Shown: positions 34,232 through 42,247 of the stretch, one piece after another | Layout of the letters: every line of letters starts with the position of its first letter | How positions within the stretch are numbered: position 1 is the stretch's first letter | The notes under the pieces: model-generated | Database searches by the model: none | The model's input: only the letters and a program-made list of their open reading frames with translations | What the model was told of the DNA's origin: nothing | Program-made: the position numbers and the translations under genes | From: Propionispira arboris | GTDB taxonomy: Bacteria; Bacillota; Negativicutes; Selenomonadales; Selenomonadaceae | Reading direction: 5' to 3' | Assembly: GCF_900109225.1 (NCBI RefSeq) | Contig: NZ_FNZK01000001.1 | Coordinates: forward strand, 186,001-250,000 | Length of the DNA stretch: 64,000 nt

Positions 34232-35149
34232 ATGTCTGAAATCACGATCGTGAGTGGCTTTTTTGATATTGGCCGAGGTGATATGGCAGGCTTTCAGCGT
34301 AGTACTCAAAAATATGTAGAATATTTTAGATTTTGGGCAAGAATGAAGAATAAACTTGTTGTTTATACAGATAAAGTTACGGCTGAACAAGTATTGAAAA
34401 TAAGAGATTCATTTCATTTAAAAGATAGAACACGAATTATTATTATTGATGATGTATATAAACTTGAACCGGACTTATTTAAACAAATTTGTGTTGTGAC
34501 TGATAATAAAGAGGCAGTTAACTTTCGAACTTGTCCACAAAATCCAGAATCTTGGAATCCAAAGTATAACTACGTTACTTGTCTAAAACCGTATTTTGTT
34601 GCTGATGCAGTAAAGAATGGTTATGCAGATGGAATGGTAGCCTGGGTTGATTTTGGCTACAATCATGGTGGACAAACCTGCATTCATGCGGAAGAGTTTG
34701 ATTTTCTATGGTGTTATGATTTTACTCCGAAAATTCATTTGTTTGCTATGGAACCAATGGATGATATGCCGGTTTTTGAAATAGTACGAACCATGCGGGC
34801 TTACATCGCAGGTGCTATTATGGCAGCCCCAGCGCCACTATGGCAGGAGTTTGCCGATTTGTACAAGCAGTCGGTATTGCATTTAACGCATTGTGGGTTT
34901 GCTGATGATGATCAGACCGTTTCGGTTATGGCATATAGAGAAAATCCAGATCTATTTGAAATTCATCCCGTGGATGATTGGTTTATTGCTTTAAAAGAAG
35001 TGGGCGGTGAACATTTGACAAGAGCTTCAAAAATACAATATAAAGAATCAAAAAAACAAGCGCAAGCCTTGTGGCAAGCTGGTAACTATACACAAGCTTT
35101 AAAATGGTATGGAAAATATGCAAGGGAAAAACTTCAGACAAAACGATAA
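34232..35149 (+). CDS. HtrL/YibB (WlaTC)-family protein (copy 1)
   Basis: The 305-residue protein begins SEITIVSGFFDIGRGDMAGF and belongs to the HtrL/YibB family, represented in E. coli by a gene beside the waa core locus and in Campylobacter by wlaTC; a GT-A-like glycosyltransferase role is suspected. An acidic VAWVDFGYNH motif could bind donor or metal. The tail at 270-296 matches the GT8 tails. AGGAGG at 34217-34222 places the start at ATG 34232; an in-frame ATG at 34211 lies before this site and overlaps the previous stop. Confidence 0.82.
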   Translation: MSEITIVSGFFDIGRGDMAGFQRSTQKYVEYFRFWARMKNKLVVYTDKVTAEQVLKIRDSFHLKDRTRIIIIDDVYKLEPDLFKQICVVTDNKEAVNFRTCPQNPESWNPKYNYVTCLKPYFVADAVKNGYADGMVAWVDFGYNHGGQTCIHAEEFDFLWCYDFTPKIHLFAMEPMDDMPVFEIVRTMRAYIAGAIMAAPAPLWQEFADLYKQSVLHLTHCGFADDDQTVSVMAYRENPDLFEIHPVDDWFIALKEVGGEHLTRASKIQYKESKKQAQALWQAGNYTQALKWYGKYAREKLQTKR

Positions 35150-35165
35150 GTTGAGGGTCTTACTG

Positions 35166-36140
35166 ATGGAACTATTTGATAATATTATTTTAAAAATAGA
35201 ACAAATAAACATGAAACGTAACGTTGAAGAATGTCAGACTGATTTTCACATTGCCTTTGGTATTGATAAAAATTTTGCCAGAGGTATGGGGATTTTAATG
35301 GATAGTATCCATTGCCATAATCAAGAAAAAAACATTAGTTTTCATGTTTTTACAGATGGAATTGAGCAGCAAGATTTAGCAAAATTACAAGAATTAACAC
35401 AATATAATAATATTAGTATAAAAATTTATTATATTAATATTGAAGCATTTAGAAATTTACCAACGACATTGGCTTGGTCATATGCTACTTACTATCGCTT
35501 TATTATGGGGAAAGTTTTACATGGATTGGTAGATAAAGTACTTTATATTGACGCGGATATTTTATGTATTGGAATGCTGGACAAACTGCAAACGATGGAT
35601 ATGAAGGGTAACATTGTTTTAGCAATCAGTGAAGAGGGGAAATTTAATGTAAATCGGCTGTCACTGAAAAACGGGAAATATTTTAACGCTGGTTTCTTGT
35701 ATATTGACATTAATAAATGGAACGATGCTCAGATTGCCGAGCAGGCGGTTGCTTTATTAACGGAAAATCCAGAAAAATATACATATCTTGATCAGGATGT
35801 CTTGAATATACTATTAGATGGTAAAACTTTATTTATTGCACAGCAGTGGAATTATCTATATGATATGCGCAAAATGGATAATAAACCTCCAAAAGACGTT
35901 ATTTTTATACATTTTATTGGTGATAAACCATGGCAGCATTGGTCTGAACATCATTTCATGGTGAAGCTTTATCAGAAATATGCACAAAAAACGCCGTGGG
36001 CTAATGTTCCGTTAGTAAAACCAAAACATTATAAAGAGAAAAAAAGAATGGCTCGTTCTTATCGGAAGCGAAATATGTATTTGCAGGCGCTTTATTGGTA
36101 CCTTGCTTATGCCGTTGCGAAAATAAAAGCAAAAAGTTAA
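35166..36140 (+). CDS. GT8 glycosyltransferase, WaaI/WaaJ type (copy 4)
   Basis: The 324-residue paralogue begins ELFDNIILKIEQ, then FHIAFGIDKNFARGMG, DAD at 129-131, YFNAGFLYIDINKW, YLDQDVLNILLDGK and HFIGDKPWQHWSEHHF; tail at 289-315. ATG 35166 is chosen for GAGGGT at 35153-35158 and for homology of the N-terminus with copies 2 and 3; an in-frame ATG at 35109 lies within the preceding gene. With its neighbour it repeats the GT8-HtrL order, suggesting duplication of a gene pair. Confidence 0.92.
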   Translation: MELFDNIILKIEQINMKRNVEECQTDFHIAFGIDKNFARGMGILMDSIHCHNQEKNISFHVFTDGIEQQDLAKLQELTQYNNISIKIYYINIEAFRNLPTTLAWSYATYYRFIMGKVLHGLVDKVLYIDADILCIGMLDKLQTMDMKGNIVLAISEEGKFNVNRLSLKNGKYFNAGFLYIDINKWNDAQIAEQAVALLTENPEKYTYLDQDVLNILLDGKTLFIAQQWNYLYDMRKMDNKPPKDVIFIHFIGDKPWQHWSEHHFMVKLYQKYAQKTPWANVPLVKPKHYKEKKRMARSYRKRNMYLQALYWYLAYAVAKIKAKS

Positions 36141-36170
36141 TCTAGTAGATTTGGTGGTGTGGGGAAAATA

Positions 36171-37100
36171 ATGTCTGAACTTACAATCGTAACTGCATTC
36201 TTTGATATAGGCAGAGCTAATTGGAAAGGTTTTGAAAGAAACTCAAATAAATATGTGGAGTATTTCAAGTTTTGGGCTCGAATAAAAAATAAACTGGTTG
36301 TGTATACAGATGAAGCTACAGCGCAGCAAGTGTGGAAAATTCGCGAAGGATATGGATTGAAAAATCAAACACAAGTTATAATAGTGAATGAAATTGATCA
36401 ATTAGATCCAGAGGTCGCTTCGCAGTTAAATCAAGTAGTAGCCAATGAAATTCTGCTAAAATTTCGTGAACGACCAGAAAATCCAGAATCACATAGTGCC
36501 AAATATAATTATGTTACCTATTTGAAACCATATTTTATTGCTGATGCGATAAAAAAACAACGAATTGATGGAATGATAGCGTGGGTTGATTTTGGCTATA
36601 ATCATAATGGTGAAGCATATCCAAATACAAAAGAATTTGATTTTTTATGGGAATATGATTTTTCAAAGCATATTCATATTTTTACGACACAAGATATTGA
36701 TGATATGCCCATATTTGATATTATCCATAAAATGAAAGTTTATATATCAGGTGGAATTATTGTAGCTCCTGCATCATTATGGGCGGAGCTCGCGGTACTA
36801 TTCAGACAGTCGATTTTACATCTAACGCATTGCGGATTAGCTGATGCAGATCAGACCTTGCTTGTTATGGCTTATCGTGAAAAACCAAGCTTGTTTTCTG
36901 TGCATGCTGTGATGGATTGGTTTATGGTATTAAAAGAATTTGGGGCGACGCATTTGTCGATTAAACATGCTAAGCCGCTTTATAAGACCTATAAAAGAGA
37001 GGCCAGAAAACATTGGCAGGAAAGAAGATATCAAGAAGCCATAAAATGGTATCTGAAATATGGAAAAGAAAAAATATGGAGATGTCCGAGACAAGGATAA
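36171..37100 (+). CDS. HtrL/YibB (WlaTC)-family protein (copy 2)
   Basis: The 309-residue paralogue starts SELTIVTAFFDIGRANWKGF and keeps the IAWVDFGYNH and LTHCGLADADQT motifs of copy 1. The C-terminal tail is at 271-297. ATG 36171 lies 6 nt after GGGG of a TGGTGTGGGG site; an in-frame GTG at 36159 is embedded in that site. It completes the GT8, GT8, GT8, HtrL, GT8, HtrL series. Confidence 0.82.
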   Translation: MSELTIVTAFFDIGRANWKGFERNSNKYVEYFKFWARIKNKLVVYTDEATAQQVWKIREGYGLKNQTQVIIVNEIDQLDPEVASQLNQVVANEILLKFRERPENPESHSAKYNYVTYLKPYFIADAIKKQRIDGMIAWVDFGYNHNGEAYPNTKEFDFLWEYDFSKHIHIFTTQDIDDMPIFDIIHKMKVYISGGIIVAPASLWAELAVLFRQSILHLTHCGLADADQTLLVMAYREKPSLFSVHAVMDWFMVLKEFGATHLSIKHAKPLYKTYKREARKHWQERRYQEAIKWYLKYGKEKIWRCPRQG

Positions 37101-37137
37101 ATACAATGTTGGTTTTGCCACAAAGGACAGGTGAGTT

Positions 37138-38192
37138 ATGGCTTTAGTAAGTATAGTGATGCCAATCTATAATGCTGAAAAATATGTATCACAGGCAATT
37201 GACAGTGTTTTAAACCAAACGATGACAGACTTTGAACTTATTTTAATCAATGATGGATCAACTGATAAAAGTGCTGAAATTTGTGCATCGTATGCACGAA
37301 ACGATCAACGAATAACGCTGATTCATCAAAAAAATGGTGGAATTTGCTCAGCCCGTAACAAAGGTTTGACATTAGCTCGAGGCGAATATATCGCATTTAT
37401 TGATAATGATGATGTTTATTTGCCGGATTTATTAGAAGAAAATTATATTTTGGCAAAAAAATATAATGCTGATATTTTAAAATATGGAAACCAATATATC
37501 AAACAAAAAAATTTTCAGTTGATGCGATTCATTCATCGGGAAAGCTCAATGAAGAAGCGTTGCTTGTTATAAGGAAAAATGATCTGCCGGCAGAATATAA
37601 GAAACTGAATGAAGCGGACTTATTAGTATATGTGTGGGATGGTCTTTTTAAGACGGAGTTGATTCGAGAAAAACAAATTACCTTTGACTCGCAGTTTAAA
37701 TATGGACATGAAGATCGAGTTTTTTGCATGCAGTTATATCCACATAGCAAGTGTGTAGTGATAAATCCTAAAATTTATTATCAACATATTGTCTATAAAA
37801 CATCGACATCAAGAGTTTTTTCAATTGATCGCATTGACGATACGAAAAGGCTGTTGACATATGAACAAAATTTATTTGATAGCCTGCAATTATCAAAAAG
37901 TTATCCTGCTTATTGGCAGCAGCGAGTTATCACCTATGTGATTTTAATTTGCAGTATCATGAGAAAACCAGAAGCACAATTATCATGGCAAGAAGTATTG
38001 CAGGTTCTTCATACGCTACGAGAAACATATTATCTTCCTGCTTTTGTTGGTTTTCATAAAACAGAACAGAGTAAACGATTGAAAAATAAAATATACGCAT
38101 GGCTCTTTGAACATGATTATTTAAAAACACTAGCTTATGTTCTACTGGTTGATCAAAAAATAAAATATATGGTAAAACTTTTGGTTAAATAA
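37138..38192 (+). pseudogene. GT2 glycosyltransferase, frameshifted in an A7 tract
   Basis: The first frame (37138-37572) encodes a standard GT2 N-terminus: VSIVMPIYNAEKYVSQAIDSV, INDGSTDKS, NGGICSARNKGL and DNDD. After ILKYGNQYIKQK it leaves the family-like sequence and stops. The other frame supplies KFSVDAIHSSGKLNEEALLVI and continues through YVWDGLFKTELI, HEDRVFC to the stop at 38192. The junction is the A run 37505-37511: A7 is present where A8 would keep one frame of about 351 residues. The rest is well conserved, so a recent change, a variable tract or a sequencing error is likely, exactly as in ompM2. Confidence 0.85.
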
Positions 38193-38231
38193 AGGTCAAT
38201 ACATTACAGAAAAGGAAGGTTTCTTAGTCCG

Positions 38232-39773
38232 ATGTTATTTAATTCCTATGAGTTTTTATTCTTTTTTTTGCCGGTTGCAATGGGGATTTTCTATTTCATT
38301 GTAAAATTAAAATCTAAAAGATTGGCTGTGCCGTGGCTCGTTTTTGTATCTTTTATATTCTATGCATGGTGGAATCCAGTCTTTTTAATATTGTTGGGTG
38401 CCTCCGTTTGTTTTAACTATGGTGTTGGTTATTTTTTGTTGCAGAAAAATTACCATTCTTATAAGAATATAAAACCCATATATCTATTAATTTTTGGGGT
38501 TTTTATAAACTTATTGGCATTAGCTTATTATAAATACTTTAATTTTTTTATTTTAAATATGAATACTTTATTTAATTTATCTATACCAAGTGAAAATATA
38601 ATTTTACCTATAGGCATTTCATTTTTTACATTTACGCAAATTGCTTTTTTAGTTGATGCTTACCGTGGTTGCGTTGAAGAATATAGATTTATCTCTTATA
38701 TGTTGTTTGTGACTTTTTTTCCACATTTAATTGCGGGTCCCATTTTACATCACAAAGAAATGATGTCGCAATTTGAATCAGACAAATTATTGAAGGTTAA
38801 CTGGGAAAATATAATAATTGGCACAGTGGTTTTTATTTTAGGACTTTTTAAAAAAGTAATTATTGCGGATCATCTTGCACTATATGCTACACCAATTTTT
38901 GATGCTGCAGCACAAGGCAATGTACCACAATTATTTGAAGCTTGGATTGGAGCTCTGGCTTATACATTACAGTTGTATTTTGATTTTTCAGGCTATTCGG
39001 ATATGGCTATTGGACTTGCATTGTTATGTAATGTTCGATTGCCTGTGAATTTTTTTTCTCCATATAAGGCAAAGTCTGTTATTGATTTTTGGCGTAGATG
39101 GCATATGACGTTATCGCGTTATCTAAAAGATTATGTATATATTCCATTAGGTGGAAATCGGTATGGGGAATTTCGTCGTTTAAGAAATTTACTTGTGACT
39201 ATGTTGCTTGGTGGTATATGGCATGGTGCAGGTTGGACTTTTTTTGTTTGGGGTGGGTTACATGGTTTTTATTTAATAGTGAACCATACCTGGCGAAAAT
39301 TTGAAATTTGTTTGCCAAATATTATAAATTGGGGTCTAACTTTTGTCAGTGTAGTGACGGCCTGGGTATTTTTTCGTGCCGATACACTACAGACGGCGAT
39401 CCTTATAATAAAGGGCATGTTTGGTTTCAATGGGATAAGCTTAGCAGAAAACCTAGCTTATCGAATACCACTATTATCAGGCTTTGGCTTTGATTTTTCT
39501 GGGTTTATGACAATAACAAATTTGTCGCTAACTAAAGTAGTGCCTTGGATTCTTATAGCTTTGATTATTGTTTTGCTTTTGCCGAATACTATGGAACTTA
39601 CGGCTGCCTATAAACCTGCATTGCGAATTAGTGCAAAAAATATTGAGACAAAATATGTACAATATTGGCAATGGAAACCATCTTATGTATGGTCTATTGC
39701 ACTTGGAATTATTGCTGTTCTTAGCATTTTATCAATGTCAAATGTCTCAGCATTTTTATATTTTCAATTTTAA
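38232..39773 (+). CDS. MBOAT O-acyltransferase (AlgI-like)
   Basis: The 513-residue polytopic membrane protein shows the MBOAT pattern: FNSYEFLFFFLPV start, many hydrophobic helices, DFSGYSDMAIGLAL, NFFSPYKAKSVIDFWRRWHMTLSRYLKDYVYIPLGGN and the catalytic-His segment GGIWHGAGWTFFVWGGLHG. Such proteins move acyl groups across the inner membrane for O-acylation of extracellular glycans. The next gene encodes an SGNH-like partner, the usual pairing. A T8 run at 38272-38279 is intact. Target could be LPS core or the surface polysaccharide. Confidence 0.92.
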   Translation: MLFNSYEFLFFFLPVAMGIFYFIVKLKSKRLAVPWLVFVSFIFYAWWNPVFLILLGASVCFNYGVGYFLLQKNYHSYKNIKPIYLLIFGVFINLLALAYYKYFNFFILNMNTLFNLSIPSENIILPIGISFFTFTQIAFLVDAYRGCVEEYRFISYMLFVTFFPHLIAGPILHHKEMMSQFESDKLLKVNWENIIIGTVVFILGLFKKVIIADHLALYATPIFDAAAQGNVPQLFEAWIGALAYTLQLYFDFSGYSDMAIGLALLCNVRLPVNFFSPYKAKSVIDFWRRWHMTLSRYLKDYVYIPLGGNRYGEFRRLRNLLVTMLLGGIWHGAGWTFFVWGGLHGFYLIVNHTWRKFEICLPNIINWGLTFVSVVTAWVFFRADTLQTAILIIKGMFGFNGISLAENLAYRIPLLSGFGFDFSGFMTITNLSLTKVVPWILIALIIVLLLPNTMELTAAYKPALRISAKNIETKYVQYWQWKPSYVWSIALGIIAVLSILSMSNVSAFLYFQF

Positions 39774-39793
39774 ATTATATAGGTGGTTACGTC

Positions 39794-40888
39794 ATGTCAT
39801 ACAAACGCAGTTTTATTTTAATTTTATCTGTATTATTATTTGGATTAGCGGGAAGTGCCGTTTTTAATTATTATATCGATCCAGCGGGGATCTTTCGGAC
39901 GAGCCAATATGAAGCCGGAATTGCCAATATAATTCTTAGCGGAAAAAATGCAGCTAATGTAGGTAATTGTGATGAAAGATTAGTACAAAAATACATTGTC
40001 GAAAATAGCAAAGATCAATTAGACGTTTTGGTTCTGGGTTCAAGTCGAACGATGCAAATTCATAGCTACTTATTCCCTCAAAAGAAATTTTTTAATAATA
40101 GTGTGTCTAGTGCTGCTTTGGAAGATGATATTGCTATCTTCGGAATGTATCAGAAAAAAAAAATACTTCCTAAAAAAGTTATTATTGGGTTAGATCCATG
40201 GCTTTTAAATAAATATAATGGACGTATGGATTGGCAGTCTATTGCGAATGATTACAAAAATGCGTGTGGTTATATGGGGATAAGCTATTCTTCAGCAAAA
40301 GGAAAAACGTTAGAGCAAAGGATGTATAAAAAATATCTGGAGTTGATATCATTGCCTTATTTGCAGGCATCTTATCAAAATTGGAAACAGCGCAAAACGA
40401 AACAAAACACATATTATGAAACGACGGCAACTGACTTACCAGTTTCTATTAAGTTTGCGGATGGGGCATTAGGTTATCCAGCTGCGCAGCGCAATGTCAC
40501 AGTAGAAGATGCAGAAGCAAAAGCTGTTAAATTGGCTGCGTCTAAACCAATAGAGTTCCTTGGTGATTTTAATGAAATGGACAAAGATTATCAGCAAGAA
40601 TTTGAGAAATTTATTGCCTATTTACAATCTCAAGATATAGAAGTTGTTTTCTTTTTACCGCCCTACCATCCACTTGTTTATAATGTTTTGCAAATAAATC
40701 CTCAATATTCGGTCGCAAGAGAAACGGAAACTTACTTTAGAGATTTTGCCAAACAACACAACATTAGTGTATTGGGGTCTTACAATCCAGCTATCAATGG
40801 TTTATCTGCAGTTGATTTTTATGATGGTATGCATATAAAAACCGAAGCAGTCGATAGGGTTTTTAAATCTGGAATTCTAACACAATAA
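39794..40888 (+). CDS. SGNH-hydrolase-like (AlgX/DltD-type) partner of MBOAT
   Basis: The 364-residue product has an N-terminal membrane anchor or signal (about 5-25), an SGNH block I-like segment VLVLGSSRTMQ with the nucleophile serine, and the C-terminal FYDGMHIKT segment with Asp and His of the triad. It probably receives acyl groups from the upstream MBOAT protein and places them on the glycan outside the inner membrane. A10 at 40154-40163 (Gln-Lys-Lys-Lys-Ile) is the longest A run seen in a coding frame here and is in frame. AGGTGG precedes ATG 39794. Confidence 0.85.
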   Translation: MSYKRSFILILSVLLFGLAGSAVFNYYIDPAGIFRTSQYEAGIANIILSGKNAANVGNCDERLVQKYIVENSKDQLDVLVLGSSRTMQIHSYLFPQKKFFNNSVSSAALEDDIAIFGMYQKKKILPKKVIIGLDPWLLNKYNGRMDWQSIANDYKNACGYMGISYSSAKGKTLEQRMYKKYLELISLPYLQASYQNWKQRKTKQNTYYETTATDLPVSIKFADGALGYPAAQRNVTVEDAEAKAVKLAASKPIEFLGDFNEMDKDYQQEFEKFIAYLQSQDIEVVFFLPPYHPLVYNVLQINPQYSVARETETYFRDFAKQHNISVLGSYNPAINGLSAVDFYDGMHIKTEAVDRVFKSGILTQ

Positions 40889-40910
40889 AATAGGACAATA
40901 AGCCTATTTT
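40887..40910 (+). terminator. weak hairpin at the end of the acyltransferase pair
   Basis: AAAATAGG at 40887-40894 pairs with CCTATTTT at 40903-40910. It overlaps the stop codon and the T run is part of the stem, so termination would be weak. Confidence 0.4.
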
Positions 40911-41089
40911 ACTTCAGGGACACGTTTGCTATATTGTTAAAGGGTATAAATCAAAATTAGGTGAGAATATTAAGATTTATAAAGAATAAGTAAACTGTTT
41001 GAATGAAAACCACAAAGGACTGTGGAAATAACAAGGGAATGTGCTGAACTATATAACAACACAATAGAAGTTTTACAGTTATTGTGTAG

Positions 41090-41140
41090 GGTATACGTAT
41101 AGACATTTGCGGTTTGGCAAGTGTACGTATACCTTTTTTG
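41090..41140 (+). terminator. strong terminator or attenuator before the polysaccharide operon
   Basis: GGTATACGT at 41090-41098 pairs with ACGTATACC at 41125-41133; after a 4-nt bulge ACATTTGC (41103-41110) pairs with GCAAGTGT (41117-41124), loop GGTTTG, followed by six T. The 519-nt gene-free stretch 40889-41407 also holds a 10-bp hairpin at 41254-41276 and promoter-like elements at 41209-41214 and 41363-41371. If a promoter lies before 41090 this is an attenuator; otherwise it ends transcription from the core region. Confidence 0.7.
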
Positions 41141-41253
41141 TTTCTCACTTTTTTTATAGAGAGCGTTTGTTTTTTATAAAAGGCAGTGGTAATATTTCAA
41201 ATTCAAAGTATAATAAAAGGATTTTGTATTATACTGAGATAAAGTTTGTGCAT

Positions 41254-41276
41254 AAGCATACATGTTATGTGTGCTT
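41254..41276. promoter_or_regulatory. 10-bp hairpin/inverted repeat upstream of wza-like gene
   Basis: AAGCATACAT at 41254-41263 and ATGTGTGCTT at 41267-41276 pair over 10 positions (one G-U) around GTT. It lies about 90 nt before the -10 at 41366 and has no T run, so an operator is possible. Confidence 0.35.
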
Positions 41277-41362
41277 GAAATAGAAATATGTATAAAGATG
41301 ATATCATTTCGTAGAAGATTTGAGTTATAACTGGAAAATTCATGCACCATAGAATTGAAATA

Positions 41363-41371
41363 TGTTATAAT
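41363..41371 (+). promoter_or_regulatory. extended -10 promoter of the polysaccharide operon
   Basis: TGTTATAAT at 41363-41371 is a perfect TATAAT with TGn in front. The -35 position (about 41343-41348) is poor, as is tolerated with an extended -10. Initiation near 41378 would give a 30-nt leader to ATG 41408. Confidence 0.55.
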
Positions 41372-41407
41372 ACAAGGTATATTTATAATAAAATAAAATA
41401 AAATGAG

Positions 41408-42214
41408 ATGGGAGTGTTTAATATCATTAAACGTTCTATATTGGCAGGCTTGCTCGCGTTGACATTTGCTGTGGCGAATTTTTCGTGTGCCTATGCTGCT
41501 CAAGAAGAAAAACCCGTAGAACTTGTAGCGAATGATCAATTTAAAATTGCTCAATTGGGTGCGGGACAATTGACAGATGAATACAGATTGTCTAAATATG
41601 ATGTAATCAATATCATGATTGTTGGGTTTTCCAATACGTTTGGTGTTAGTAACAGTGATAATAGTGTTGGCATATCGTCCACGCAATCTGCTACTACGAC
41701 CGAAACACTAGGTGCAAATGACATTATGATAGGACCGGATGGTTATGCTCAACTTCCTTATGCTGGAGCAGTTAAGCTTGCTGGACTTACCGTGAAAGAG
41801 GCAACGGATGTTTTATCACAAAAACTGAGCGAATATATAAAAATTCCTAGCATGTCGGTGATGATTAAACGGTATGGACCGCGAAAAGTTTATGTTATGG
41901 GAGAAGTGAAAAAACCAGGGATTCAAGAACTTACCGTGGATTCGATGAATGTGTTTGCCGCTGTTTCGTCAGCAAGTGGTGTAGCTACCCATGGTCGACC
42001 AAAACATATTCAAGTTTTACGAAGTATCGGTGATACGATGTATTATAAAGAAGTGAATATAGATGCCTTTATCAAAAAGCATGATTTGAGTCAGAATCTT
42101 GCCTTACAAGATGGCGATATTGTTTATGTTCCTGCTTCGAACAAGATTGATATTACAGAAGATATTTTACCATTAGTGAGTTTATATGGTGTATATCGTG
42201 GTTTGACCAATTAA
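41408..42214 (+). CDS. polysaccharide export protein (Wza family)
   Basis: The 268-residue product has a signal peptide (cleavage near AYA-AQ, about 31), a polysaccharide-export domain (YRLSKYDVINIMIVG; GPDGYAQLPYAGAVKLAGLTVKEA) and one SLBB-like domain (KVYVMGEVKKPGIQEL; HGRPKHIQVLR). It lacks a canonical lipobox. It presumably contributes the outer-membrane or periplasmic export channel for the polysaccharide. ATG 41408 has no convincing ribosome-binding site; GGGAG occurs just after it, so the true start is less certain than for the neighbours. First gene of the accessory locus. Confidence 0.88.
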   Translation: MGVFNIIKRSILAGLLALTFAVANFSCAYAAQEEKPVELVANDQFKIAQLGAGQLTDEYRLSKYDVINIMIVGFSNTFGVSNSDNSVGISSTQSATTTETLGANDIMIGPDGYAQLPYAGAVKLAGLTVKEATDVLSQKLSEYIKIPSMSVMIKRYGPRKVYVMGEVKKPGIQELTVDSMNVFAAVSSASGVATHGRPKHIQVLRSIGDTMYYKEVNIDAFIKKHDLSQNLALQDGDIVYVPASNKIDITEDILPLVSLYGVYRGLTN

Positions 42215-42247
42215 TTACTAAAAGAAAACAAGGAGAGTTTAACTTTT

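Noticed and set aside
31248-36140. Repeated DNA in the GT8 genes as a repeat array or CRISPR-like element
   Set aside because: The similarity is paralogous coding sequence with diverged third positions and no regular repeat-spacer spacing.
40889-41407. JUMPstart/ops (RfaH-type) element upstream of the polysaccharide genes
   Set aside because: No GGCGGTAGC-like sequence is present on the + strand in this gap.
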